Part shown: piece by piece, positions 34,291 through 45,911 of the stretch
Numbering within the stretch: position 1 is the stretch's first letter
Layout: each line of letters starts with the position of its first letter
NCBI GenBank assembly: GCA_029204045.2
Contig: CM055077.1
Span: forward strand, 8,385,221 to 8,449,220
Direction of reading: 5' to 3'
Length of the DNA stretch: 64,000 nucleotides
Source: Tillandsia leiboldiana
Lineage: Eukaryota > Streptophyta > Magnoliopsida > Poales > Bromeliaceae
Made by a program: the position numbers and the translations under genes
The notes under the pieces: generated by a model
Told to the model about the DNA's origin: nothing
Databases searched by the model: none
The model's input: only the letters and a program-made list of their open reading frames with translations

Positions 34291-35213
34291 CTTCAGAATA
34301 ATTTAGAAAAATTCAATAAAATCCAGAAAAAGTATGTAAGCATTTTAGCACATCAACTTTAAACAAAAATCATCGTTTCATGTCAAGAGAAATAAATTAT
34401 GTTAAATCTATCAATAACATTCAAATAATGACATGAAAATTTACAGAAATTAAAACCTTTAAAGTTGATCAAGTTCAAACACATCCATCATGATCTTATG
34501 AGTACGACGTTTATCAAATCATTAAAATGGTAAAGAAAATGAATTACCAAGATCAATAGATGTTTGAAATCCCAAATAAATTATATAATGTATCTAGTCA
34601 ATCTGTTGAAGAGAGTGGCTCTTTGAGCATCTTTCATTAAAAATCCCGCCTTATACCAACCTTGAAATTTGACGGAGTCAAGTATTTCAATCATGCATTT
34701 TATTTAATCAAAAATTACAAACCCATGCTTGGTATACATGTGGTAGCTGCACACAGTACTCGGACGACCGAGGTGGTAGCTCTTTCCTCCATGTGGTGGT
34801 AGTTTTCACACTCCTCATTGGGATGTAACTCTTTCCACATCTTTTGAGCATTTTACTTTTCTTTGGCTCCCCCTCAATTGGCTATCAATTAATTTAAGAT
34901 ATAAAGTATTCAACCAAGGATTGATCTCGAATTCATACTCAACCAAATAGTCAAATAAGATAAAAACAATACCAAGAGATCATTGAGAGAGAAATTGACT
35001 TTGATCAATTAAAAATGATTTAATTTAAATAAATGATCAATGCATCAACTGAATTATTATGATATCCAAAGCATAATAAATTTCTAATTATATGAAAGGA
35101 TGCAAGTAAAGTCAATAATACGCATGCTCAATTAATGTACTATGTATAAACATAGATAAAGAACAAAAACACAGAAACAAAACCTAACCTAAGCAAAAGT
35201 TTCAAAAAGAAGT
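34291..35213 (-). other. Copia-A spacer between pol and aORF promoter
   Basis: AT-rich, non-coding. It contains a conserved block (about 34735-34840 with ATGTGGTAGCTGCACACAGT and repeated GTGGTAG words) also present in Copia-B (50655-50760) and, inverted, in Copia-C (62875-62960). Conservation in three copies suggests a structural or regulatory role. Confidence 0.6.
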
Positions 35214-36300
35214 TTATTTCAAGGAAAGCATCCCAATTGCCTTACGCAAATGAATAAAACGTTTTTGATCCAGATGTTTTGTTAAAATGTCAGCTAATTG
35301 ATCTTCTGTTGAAATATATGAAAGTTGAAGAGTATTTGATTCAACTAGCTCTCTAAGAAAATGATATCTAAGTTCAATGTGTTTTGTTCTAGAGTGCAAC
35401 ACAGGGTTTTTGGAAATGTTTATTGCACTAGTGTTGTCACAAAGAATTGTTACCGAAGTTGCTGAAATCCGGAAGTCGCTCAACACACTTTTCATCCAAA
35501 TGAGTTGGGTTGAACAACTACCCGCTGAAATATATTCCGCTTCGGCAGTCGAGAGTGCAATGCAGTTTTGCTTTTTACTATGCCATGCAACAAGGCAATG
35601 ACCAAGGTAAAAACATGCACCACTCGTACTTTTCCGATCATCCACAGATCCTGCCCAATCGGCATCTGAGTATCCAATAATATCTAAACTTGATCCCATA
35701 GGATACCAAATTCTGAAATTTATGGTTCCTTTAATGTATCGGATGATCCGTTTCACCGCTTTCAGGTGAACCTCCTTTGGTGCAGATTGATATCTCGCGC
35801 AGATCCCAACACCAAAAGATATATCCGGGCGACTAGCCGTGAGGTAAAGTAGACTTCCAATCATACTTCGATAAAGTTTCTCGTCTACATTCTCACTAAA
35901 AGATTCACTTCCTAATCCTTTATTGCTAGTTCCCATAGGAGTAGGAAAATCTTTAGAATCTTCTAATCCGAATTTCTTTACCAACTCCTTTGCATACTTG
36001 GATTGACATAGATGGATGCCTTCATCATTTTGTTTCACTTGCAATCCAAGAAAGTATGTCAGTTCCCCCATCATAGACATCTCAAATTCGCTTTCCATGG
36101 TTTCTGCGAACTTAGAAGCATCATTATCCTTTGTTGCTCCAAATACAATGTCATCGACATAGATTTGTGCAACAATGAAGTTATCTTGATAATGCTTCAC
36201 AAAGAGAGTCCGATCTGCTCCCCCTCGAGTATAGCCCTTCTCCAAAAGGTGCTTTGTCAACCTTTCGTACCACGCTCGCGGTGCTTGTTTTAAACCGTAA
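35214..36300 (-). pseudogene. Copia-A RT C-terminal part and RNase H
   Basis: The frame begins just after a one-base frameshift in the AAAA run of the LKKALYGLKQAP region. It carries the RT active site IYVDDIVFG, TYFLGLQVKQ and YRSMIGSLLYLTASRPDI. RNase H follows with GYSDADWAGS, KSTSGACFYLGHCLVAWHSKKQ, ALSTAEAEYISA, LCDNTSAI and LADILTKHL. It ends MLSLK-stop at 35214. Apart from the frameshift at its start the frame is intact and all core motifs are present. Confidence 0.93.
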
Positions 36301-39300
36301 AGAGCCTTTTTTCAAACGAAAAACATGGTTAGGTTGTTTACAGTCTACAAAACCTTTCGGTTGAGCCACATAAACTTCCTCGTTTAAAAACCCATTTAAA
36401 AACGCGCTCTTAACGTCCATTTGAAATAATTTTATTTTAAAATGACAAGCTATCGCGAATAAGATATGAATGGACTCGAGTCTAGCTACAGGGGCGAAAG
36501 TTTCATCAAAGTCTATACCTTCTATTTGAGAGTAGCCTTGAGCAACTAAACGTGCTTTGTTCCTGATCATGGTACCATCTTCATTTTTCTTATTCTTGAA
36601 AATCCATTTGGTACCTATCACATTGTGTTGCTTTGGAGGCTTTGTTAATTCCCAGACTTTGTTTCGCTCAAACTGATGGAGCTCTTCCTGCATTGCTTTA
36701 ATCCAGTAGTCATCCTGAAGAGCTTCATCCAGATTCTTTGGTTCTAACATGGAAACGTAACAAGCGAATCCACAAACCAACTGTCTCCGAGTTTTAACTC
36801 CTTCTTGTGGGTCTCCAATGATGTTTGATTCAGGATGATCCTTGGAGATGCGTAACGTTTGAGGTAACGGAGTACTCGGAGGTACATGAGATGATTCCTG
36901 CACATCAGATAAACTTGAAGAACCATTAGATGCATCATTAATATTGGAAGTATTATCATGAGAAGATGCACTTACAGGAGTATCATCATCAAGAGAGATA
37001 TCGAGGGTAGATTTTTCAGATGCAAAGTGAAAAGCTTCATCTACTTTAACATTTATAGATTCTACAATCGTTTTAGATTCCATGTTAAATACCCGATATG
37101 CTCTGCTATTTGTAGAATAACCCAAAAGGATCCCTTCGTCACTTCGAGAATCGAACTTACCAAGATTTTCGCGATCACACAAAATAAAACATCGACTCCC
37201 AAAGATACGAAAATATTTGATATCCGGTTTTCTACTAAACCACAGCTCATATGGTGTATTTAAACTTCCTGGGCGCAAATACACTCGATTAATGACATAG
37301 ATAGCGGTGTTCACAGCCTCAGCCCAAAAATATAGCGGTAAATTCCGGCTATGAAGCATCACACGCGCCATCTCCTGAACAACCCTGTTTTTGCGCTCAA
37401 CAATACCATTCTGCTGAGGTGTATAAGGTGCTGAGAATTCATGTATTATGCCGTTGGAAGTGCAAAAATCAATGAATTTGGAATTAATAAATTCTCCACC
37501 TCTATCACTTCTAACATGAATGATCTTTTCATTCTTTTCAATCATAATACGATGGCAAATCTCATGAAAAGAATCAAACGTATCAGCTTTCTCTTTTAAA
37601 AATACTACCCATGAAAACCTAGAGAAATCATCAACCAATAAGAAAATATACCATTTACCTCCCAAAGATGGTTGACGGGTCGGCCCCATTAAATCCATGT
37701 GCAGTAATTCCAAGGGCCGTTTGGTACCAACGTGGTTCAGGTTCTTGTGTGCAGCCCTTGATTGTTTTCCCTTAAGACAACCTCCGCACACAATATTGTT
37801 TTTAAATAAAAGTTTAGGAACCCCCTTTACCACGTCTTTATTTGAAATCTTTGCTAGTTCTTTAAAATTTATGTGACCTAGTCTTTCATGCCAAAGTGTT
37901 TCATTATCCAAAGAAACTAGGTTACATTTTTCAGAAATTTTATTAGGAACAACATAACAATTGTTTTCAGATCTAACCCCTTTTAAAAAGAAGACATGAT
38001 CCTTATCAGTTACAACACATTCAACAGATGAAAAGTTAACTGAAAAACCATTGTCGCAAAGTTGACTTATGCTAATGAGGTTAGTCTCAAGGCCATCTAC
38101 AAATAACACGTTTTTCAAAATCGGGCCATCTGGAATAGCTATTGTTCCTTTTCCAACAATTTTGGAAGATCGACCGTCTCCGAAAACAACGAGTCCTCCG
38201 GAGATTTTCTCAAAGTTTTGAAAACTAATTTTGTCACCGGTCATGTGACGGGAACAACCGCTATCCAGATACCAAGACGAATTATCATATGCATGCAAGG
38301 AAACATTAGTAACAAGACAAGGGAAGATTTCACCTTTGCGCACCCAAAACCTTTTGGAATGCGTCGGTAATGGTCGTGAGGTTATTCTCCTAGGTGAAGG
38401 CGTCTTGTTAGATCGATTGCTGCTCCTTGATGATGTCGTCTTGTGCGGTGAACTACCAAGTCTCTTTTCCTTTGAATGATTTGCATTTGATTTCTGAGGA
38501 ATCACCTTTTTGGTAGTCGTTGCAAGAAATGTCTGAGTTGAGCGTTTGGCTCCTGTCTTGCAATATCTCCTTATGTGCCCTGAAATACCACAACGAAAAC
38601 ATACCTTTGAGCTTGACGATCCCGAAGAGAAAGGAGTAGGCTTGTTGTCGTTGTTTGTCATGAATTCCGGTGTCGGAGGAGGAGATACCGACTGAGGCAC
38701 AAAAACTGTCCCACTCGAACTTGGACTGTTTCCAGTTTGAGTGTACCCGAGGCCGAACCGATTTGTTTGACCAAGACCAAGAAGCTTATCCAACTTACTC
38801 CTTCCAGAAGAAAATCTCTTTAAGTCATCCTTTAGTTGGAGAATGGTCTTTGTCATTTCCAATTTATCTTGTTGGGCCTCGATGTAGAGCTTTGAGAAGT
38901 GATCCGCTTTATCCACCAGTTTTTTATGTTCCTTCTCAAAAAGCTCATTGGACTCTTGAAGGAAAACATTTGCTTTTATCAGATTATCCCTTTCCACTTC
39001 AAGATCGGTCGAGAGAGAAGTTACCCTTTTTACTTCTTCTTCGAGATCCTGTAATCTCCCTCTCAACCCCTTGTTTTGTTTAGCCAGTTTCTTTGAATCC
39101 CTCAAAAGTCTGTGGTACGCTAAAACAAAATCTTCACCTTCAGAGTTACTCGATTCATCATCCGTTGCAGTTTTTTCAACCCGAGAGGAGTTGGACAATG
39201 AATCTGAAGTACTTGCCATTAAGCACATGAAGGGTGAAGATGTGGACGCGTGGAATGCCGTTGCGCTCTCTTCTTCATCACTTGAGGATGACTCATTTGA

Positions 39301-39870
39301 CGTTGAGTTGTCATCCCATGTGACGACTTGCATCGCTTTCTTCTTCGACGGATTCTTAGTTGGACACTCCGTTGAGATATGGCCGTATCCTCGGCACTTG
39401 AAGCATTGGACTTGTCCTTCTGAACTTTTCTTATCCTTTGAAAAGTTCTCTTGCTTTCTTGACTTGTAACTTGAAATACCCTTGCCTTTTTTCGACTTTC
39501 CGAAGGATGGAGTTTTACTTGAATTACCCCTTCGAAAGTTGCGGCGAAACTTCCTTGTCAAGAGAGCGAGCTGCTTCTCAAATTCCTCCATAGATAAGTT
39601 TTCGTCATCGTCTGAGGAGGATGAATCCGTGTCTTCTTCCTTTGTTGTTTTCAAAGCATAACCTGAAGACTTAGAAGAGGATGCCTTTCCCGAAGAATAG
39701 TTAGTAGGAAATGTCATTTCATAAGTTTGTAAAGAACCAACTAATTCTTTTACACGGATTTCGTCCGGGTGTTTAATAGTTTCAATGGCTGTGACCTTGG
39801 AACGAAATCTTTCAGGAAGAGTTCTTAAGATCTTTCTTACAATTTTAAATTCTGGAATCTTCTCTCCCAA
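36291..39870 (-). pseudogene. Copia-A gag-pol: gag C-terminus, protease, integrase, RT N-terminus
   Basis: The frame reads gag C-terminal part (1-450), with a CCHC knuckle at 156-169 (CFKCRGYGHISTEC), a long coiled coil at about 255-355 and a second knuckle at 424-437 (CFRCGISGHIRRYC). The protease active site is DSG at 536-538. The integrase has HHCC (H661, H666, C695, C698) and the catalytic triad Asp726, Asp789 and Glu825 (QQNGIVERKNR). The RT start has KARLVAQGYSQ, DETFAPVARLESI and MDVKSAFLNGF. An extra A in the FRLKK run near 36300 shifts the frame. The gag N terminus is separated by one stop at 39895. Two knuckles separated by a coiled coil is an uncommon gag layout. Confidence 0.95.
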
Positions 39871-39894
39871 GTTAGCACATGAGTTTACGATGTC

Positions 39895-40335
39895 TTACAA
39901 TCGTGTGTAATAGTCAGTGAACGATTCATTTTCTGCCATGAAAATAGAGTCAAACTTGCTCGTAAGCATTTGCAGTTTCTGAATCTTCACAAGGTTAGTT
40001 CCCTCATGCGTAACTTGAAGAACATCCCAGATTTCTTTCGCAGTCTCACATGCCGAGACGCGAGAGAACTCTGTTTGTGATAAGGCATTAAATAAAGCAT
40101 TTATTCCTTTGCCATTGTAAGAAGATATATCAATCTCTTCCTTGGTCCATTTCGACCTAGGTTTGATGGTGCGAACATCACCAATAAATTCAGTTGGATT
40201 AGACCATCCTAATTCAATTGATTGCCACACCCGTTCGTCGATGGAAATTAAAAAGGCTTTCATCCGTACTTTCCAGTACGCATAATTTGTTCCATCGAAG
40301 AACGGGGGTCTGTTGATGTTTCCACCTTCAACCAT
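39895..40335 (-). pseudogene. Copia-A gag N-terminal part
   Basis: 146 codons starting MVEGGNINRPPFFDGTNY and containing YWKVRMKAFL and WDVLQVTHEG, typical of UBN2/DUF4219 Copia gag. It ends at TAA, where Copia-C has CAA (Gln) in the same context and continues in frame with the downstream gag. A single C-to-T change therefore truncates gag. The ATG lies 34 bp inside the 5' LTR. Confidence 0.92.
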
Positions 40336-40356
40336 TGTTTACAACCCTATTCCCGC

Positions 40357-40368
40357 TCCGATACCACT
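40357..40368 (-). other. Copia-A primer binding site
   Basis: In element sense it reads TGGTATCGGAGC, one mismatch from the usual initiator-Met tRNA complement TGGTATCAGAGC (which Copia-C has at 53351-53362). It lies two bases from the 5' LTR end. Confidence 0.85.
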
Positions 40369-41659
40369 TGTTGGGTTATATGTAATAATGGATCTAAATA
40401 GGGGAAAAAACACCTAGAGGGGGGTGAATAGGTGTAAACAATAAACACTCAAAAAATCATTGCGCAATTAAAAACCCAATGCGGAAATATAAATGAACAC
40501 GCAAGATTTTTACGTGGAAAACTCCAAACCGGAGTAAAAAACCACGGGACCGATAACACGGTGAAATCCACTAGAATTAAACACGTACAAGGTGATATAC
40601 CGTACTCACAGACGACTCAACATTTTCCATACGCTCCTAGTTGATCTTCTCCGCTCGCACCACAACGCGTCTCGAATCCACGATCTGCGTCCAACGCCGA
40701 ATCCACGGCGTCCAACGTCGAGTCCACGACGTCTGACCAAATCCACGGTCTTCACCCAGTAGCACGCTTCGAATCCACGAACGTACCTCGCTCCGAATCC
40801 ACGAGAGCGGTTGCACCTTGAATCCACAAGGCCACGCGAGTCCACGCGCCGATTTTGGGGTAAATCGTTGTTTGTTTGGGTGGTGATGATCCGCCGAATA
40901 CTTAGATCAAAGATAGATAGGAAATACCATCTAAGTATTCATTAGTTTGATTCAACTCAAGATGTGAGTATGAAAACCTAGAATCAAACTAATCAATATA
41001 GATGAAGAAACATAGGGTAATATCTAATGATTTCCTTTCTTCTCTATATGTGGATCTTAGGCCGTATAAAAGATATTTGATTATGACGGCTTATGCGGCT
41101 TTACGGCTTGACCTAGAAAAATGAATCATAGGGTCTATTTATAGGTTAGAAACCATTGGAAGAAGATAAGGATAAAAAACTGTCCGTTTCTGAAAATTTT
41201 TACGACGGCGATCCGGATCGGATTAACTGTGATCCGGATCGTCGTAACGAGTCAGACAATTCCAGAAAAACAGGGTTCGGGATCCGGATTGCAAATGCTC
41301 GATCCGGATCGTTCATGTATTCCAGCAAATTCCCATGTTCGGGATCCGGATCGAAATGGCCTTTGATCCGGATCGGATTTGCAAATGAACAAGCACCCTT
41401 CGGGATCCGGATTGGACTGTCTGATCCGGATCCTGAACATGTCCCATGTTCAGTTCTTGAATTTTATGCAATAAAAAATTCTTCCAAGTGTTTTTACACT
41501 ACAAGAAGTATTCGGATCACCAAAAATATTTAGTTAAGCTTACCTGATCCTTTTGAATTCTTCTTTCTTGAGATTGAGGTATATGATCCAAACTTCATTC
41601 ATCTTCAATCTTCAAGACTTAACACTTTCACGAAATGCGCCAAAACAAAATCCGTAACA
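40369..41659 (-). repeat. Copia-A 5' LTR
   Basis: 1291 bp, same length as the 3' LTR, with the same TATA box (about 41136-41146) and palindrome array (41210-41433). It is followed by the CATAA duplication. Confidence 0.95.
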
Positions 41660-42001
41660 CATAACTCAGTCGGAGAACCCTCCACGACTCAATCTAACAA
41701 TGCCCAAATAACATAGCTAAGTCGAAGAACCCTCCACGACTCAATCTGATAAAGCCCAAATAAACATAGCTAAGTCGGAGAACCCTCCACGACTCAATCT
41801 GCTAATGCCCAACCCGTGATCTAAAGTAAACCGATCGACTTCCATGAAGGGCCCGAATATTCCGAAAGACTGACACCTACAACCCAAATCAAACAAGAAC
41901 AGGCTGCAGGCACAGCCGCCCGTAGCTTTCGACCCAACAATAGAATTAGTCCTCAATCTCTCACATAAAAGGCCCGAAAATTCCGAAAGACTAACGCCTA
42001 C
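41660..42001 (-). mobile_element. Gypsy LTR fragment, part 2, with 52-bp tandem repeats
   Basis: This continues the LTR begun at 30128. It opens with three tandem units of about 52 bp (41660-41815), each with ACCCTCCACGACTCAATCT. A CCGAAAGACT block and ACAACCCAAATCAAACAAGA follow, shared with 26600-26690. It is interrupted at 42001 by a solo LTR. Confidence 0.65.
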
Positions 42002-45000
42002 TGTCACGCCCCGGGTGTAAACCAGAACCCGGGCCCGTCTACAGATCCGCCGTGCACACGGTATTTCCCGCGTACACGAAGCGTCGGTAACCTGCTCAGA
42101 TATAAGAAATAATAAATAAAGGAGCATAAGAATCAGAGCTGAACTAAAACTACTGTATCTCAGATAAAAGCTGGAAGTAAATAAAGTACAACAGTAAAAT
42201 AAATACAAATATCTCTCCCAGCTCACCACAAATATTCAACTAGCTGGCAAAAGCCAGACCCAAAAAGAAACACAAAAGAACTGTCTGAGAAAACCGGGTA
42301 CACCAAAAACTCCAGCTAACATCACTCGGGTGGCTCTCTATCTAGTCCGCAACCCTCTTACCTCGATGGGGGTGAGAACTACTAAAGAAACAGTAGCCTC
42401 CCCTAGTGGGTTAAGCCTCAACTCTGATATGCCCACTAGGTCTACCAGAGGCAAAAGAAAAGGAGTAAGGTGGTAAGCTAATAAACAGGACTGCGAATAA
42501 CATGAAGCTACCACTACAATGCCTCTAAATGCAGAGTCTGAAATAAGAAACTATACGAATGCATCAGTGTAAGTATCTGACCGAATAACCCAATCTAATA
42601 ACCAGTAAAAACTGGCACTGCCTGCTCTGCTGTCGAACTCAAGATCTGAGTAGCGGAATCTGCACACACGGCTCGAATCCGCGGGATCGGCCCACAAGCT
42701 CGCATCCCAAAATGAGTATCAGACCTGCGCACATGGCTCGGTCTAAGGCCTGCCTCCGGAGTGGCACTCGAGGGGAGCGACCCACACGAGTAAAGTAACT
42801 CTGTCATCAGTATCACAAGTATCTCTGTATCGAGTATCACTGTATAGCAGGACTGGATCATGACAATGATCAAAGTGGGAAAAACCCTTCACTAAAGATA
42901 ACCCGAACCCCCAATCAATGCGATGATAATCAATAAGTAGGAAACTCCATCCACTAGAGGAATCCTATCCCCAATCTGATGCATAAGTAAACATCCGGTC
43001 AACCGCCCAATGTCCGCGGTTGCCGCAATAACCCAAAACCCCAATCTAGTATGACGAACTCACTCAACAAACCTGGCTACACTATCCTACAACCCTGCTC
43101 AACCCGAGCAATACCCCAAGTATCACAATGAAATGAGAAGAGATGACAACATGGTTTCTCCTAAGTCAAATCCCAAAGATAGTGTAACAGTAAAAAGTGG
43201 CTCATCTATATGTCCATTCAAGCATGCAAATATCCTCATCTAGAATAGAAGTAAAAGCGCCCACCAATACGCTCACATATAATACATCATAATGTCCCAA
43301 TATACCAATTTATTTCACATGAATAGTTATGACATAGCAACGAGTTCCAACACTAATGTCCCAATGTGATAATCCCTTTTTGCATAATCATTAAGTACTG
43401 GCATACAACTGATCATGCTGTTCCAGATAAATAAATACTTTAACAAGAGTGATCATGGCATAATAATCAAGTTCTAATACCATTGTCTCAATCACATGGA
43501 TAAGCTATCAATTATATGGTCCCTATTTGCATGCAAGGTTATCAACATTTATTCAACATTTTGTAACCTCGGGTTATTCTGATATTCCTAGTGAGCATAC
43601 CAAAAGAGAGGGATACAACAACCACCCACCTGAAGAGCTGACTGTCCAAATTCCACAGCTAAAAATACCAGGAAATCCAAACCTCCTACCCCAAAGGGTC
43701 CAGCAATACCCGCAACTCTCCTGGGTACAACACAAGGTCCACAAATACACATAAATTCCAAAACTACCCATACAAACACACACAAAAAAATCAGTCCCAA
43801 AGATGCCCTTATTTCACCTGCTGAAAATGCCCAAAAAATTTCAATAAAAATATCACAGAGATCCTCGCGTCGATACCTTCGAAACGGGTACCTGCACGCC
43901 CAAATCCGAGTTCTGTAGGTCAAGATACAAATTTGGCAAGGTGGTCTACTCAAACAATTTCTGTACCAAAAACTGTAGCACTGAACACAGGGAAACAGGG
44001 ATTTTTCACCTCCACTAAAAACTCAGAAAAAACCAAGAAAAATACGAGCATGTTCCTTGGGTTGTGTAGATGAAAAACTTGTATAGGCACGCTTCAATCC
44101 GATGCTCGTGCGCGAAGATATCGCCAAAACACTCCAATGCTGTCCCAAAAACCACACAGAAAAAGGGGTCACAAAGGCACCTCGGGAACCATGCCAAAAA
44201 CTCGAAACGGGAGTGCGCGATCAATAGGAAAGATGAAGCCCAACCTCTCAGGAGTAAGTCGGCGCAAGAATCATCGAAAACGAAGGTCGGGGTGGCCCAA
44301 GGGAGTCCTCACACTGAACTGCGACGAAGAAGATCACTGGAAATGAAACGTCGCACCGCACCGTAATATCTGAAACCTCGGGATGCGTGCTCCAAAAATC
44401 TCAAAACTCTGCAGGTGGATCCAGCACTCAAACATGAGCAAATGTCTAGAAGAGAGCTGGAGATGAGGCCTGGAAGAGGGAGAAAAATCTCCAAGGAGGC
44501 AGCTCGGGTTGACTTTTATAGGCAGTGGGGAACAAATCCGGAAATACCGGATTTGTCCCCACTTTCGGGCGCCCGGTCCGGCCCGCCGAGAATTCGGGCG
44601 CGCACAGTGCGGCCCGGCCCGCCAAGATTCGGGCGCGCACAGTGCGGCCCGGCCCAACCCGCTCGCACACGGGATCCGTCCGCCCCGCTCGTCGCCGTCC
44701 GACCCGCCTCGGGGCCTGCCACGTGCCCACCGAACACGCAGCAGCCGTGCAAGCCCAGCGGGGGAGCGCCACGCGTCCCCCAGCTCGGTCAACGCGGTGG
44801 GTGGCGCCCGCGAATCAGCGGGCGCCACATGGCGCTCGCCACCTGCCCCACCTGCCCTGCAGTACGGCACCTGCCCCGACCGCCTGCTCCCGCGCGCTGC
44901 GTGGACCGCGCACCTGTGGACCCGCCAACCCGGAGCCGCCACGTGGCAAGCTCCGGTCCACGCTCCCCCGCGCGCCCCCGTGGACCGAGCGCGCGTGGGC

Positions 45001-45452
45001 CGCCCAATTCGGCGCTGCCACGTGGACACCCGTCGGTCCACGCCTCCCGCGGTGCACCCCGGCCTCTCCTCAGATGCTCCGTGGACCAAGCCGCGTGCGC
45101 CGGCCAACCAGGGCCTGCCACGTGGCACCCCCGCCGGTCCACGGCTCCCCTATGCACCAAAAATCTAGTAAAACTTCCGGGAGTCCGTTTTTGGGCATCC
45201 AGACTCAGAATTTAACAAGCAAACAGCCGTTTTCAAGCGTTTTTTCGCGCTGAATCCAAATCCAACCTCTGTTTGGTCTAAAACCTTTTCTAAAATTTGG
45301 CAAAAGCAGCCGAAGGCCAACCCAGCTAACAATAGCTCACAAGGTCCATCTGTGGCATCCCTTCGATGCACTATGGGCCAAACACACCATCAACAGGTGT
45401 TTTGCACAGTGGATTCACAGGAAAACGCTGCATGGGGTTCAGGGGTCCTACA
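42002..45452 (-). mobile_element. Solo Gypsy LTR, 3451 bp, TSD CCTAC
   Basis: It starts TGTCACGCCCCGGG and ends TTCAGGGGTCCTACA, with CCTAC duplicated at 41997-42001 and 45453-45457. No internal region is present, so it is a solo LTR from unequal recombination between two LTRs. In minus sense a GC-rich U3 (44540-45160) precedes the TATA box TATAAAAG (44513-44520). The U3 has tandem units with GCCACGTGGC (44938-44947, 45117-45126) and GTGGACC words. The long open frames in this block on both strands are artefacts of about 70% GC. Confidence 0.9.
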
Positions 45453-45690
45453 CCTACAACCCAAATCAAACAAGAACAGGCTGCAGGAACAGGCTGCAGG
45501 CACAGCCGCCCGTAGCTTCCGCCCCCGAAGTAAAAAAAATGCTCAATCTCTCATGACACTAGAAACTCATCCCACAGAGCTCTAAAAATCAGCTCGACCC
45601 CTTGGCACGAGGATACATGCATCCCGAACTACCCGGACCATCCATAATGCTCTCGATATTTTAAAACACTTTAAAATCAGAGTTTAACTT
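45453..45690 (-). mobile_element. Gypsy LTR fragment, part 3 (truncated)
   Basis: This resumes the 30128 LTR after the solo LTR, with CCTACAACCCAAATC and an internal short duplication of GAACAGGCTGCAG. Its end is lost where plus-strand Gypsy pol sequence begins. The boundary at about 45640-45690 is uncertain. Confidence 0.5.
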
Positions 45691-45911
45691 AAAACCAGTT
45701 ACATATATTTGGTGTGGTTTCCTGGAGTGCTCGCCTCTATTTTGTATCAGATAGAGACCCGAGGATTGCTTCGCGTCTCTGGAGGAGGTATTAGACAGCC
45801 TTGGGAGCTTGAGTCGTGGATGATTGGATATCTACCCCCCTACTTGGTTGAGGTTCCGGTTTGAGGAATGACTTTAGTTCGAGGACGAAACTTTCTTTTA
45901 GTGGGGGAGGA
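45691..45911 (+). pseudogene. Plus-strand Gypsy pol remnant and polypurine tract
   Basis: Around 45750-45810 the + strand reads VSDRDPRIASRLWRRY then a stop, matching the conserved integrase segment IVSDRDPRFTS. Only about 60 bp later comes WELESWM and YLVEVPV-stop, resembling the end of the integrase/chromodomain region. TTCGAGGACGAAAC and the tract AGTGGGGGAGGA (to 45911) follow. Most of pol between and before these is deleted. Confidence 0.65.

Larger units (their letters stand above)
31018..41659 (-). mobile_element. Copia-A: complete SIRE-like Copia retrotransposon, TSD CATAA
   Basis: A 10.6-kb element on the minus strand with two 1291-bp LTRs (31018-32308 and 40369-41659), flanked by CATAA at 31013-31017 and 41660-41664. 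The primer site TGGTATCGGAGC (minus) lies two bases inside the 5' LTR. The purine tract AAAGGGGGAGAT precedes the 3' LTR. Coding order is gag, protease, integrase, RT, RNase H, then a further ORF. Size, the UBN2-type gag, the large 3' region and the extra ORF fit the SIRE (Maximus) lineage. The LTRs differ at about a dozen positions by eye, so the insertion is recent. One gag stop and one RT frameshift disable it. Confidence 0.95.

Noticed and set aside
38670..39083. 137-codon frames antisense to gag, found in both Copia copies
   Set aside because: They are shadows of the conserved gag frame on the other strand.
44334..45253. Several long overlapping open frames on both strands (up to 266 codons)
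   Set aside because: They lie in a very GC-rich LTR promoter region where stop codons are rare. The translations are Arg/Pro/Ala-rich, mutually overlapping and match no family.
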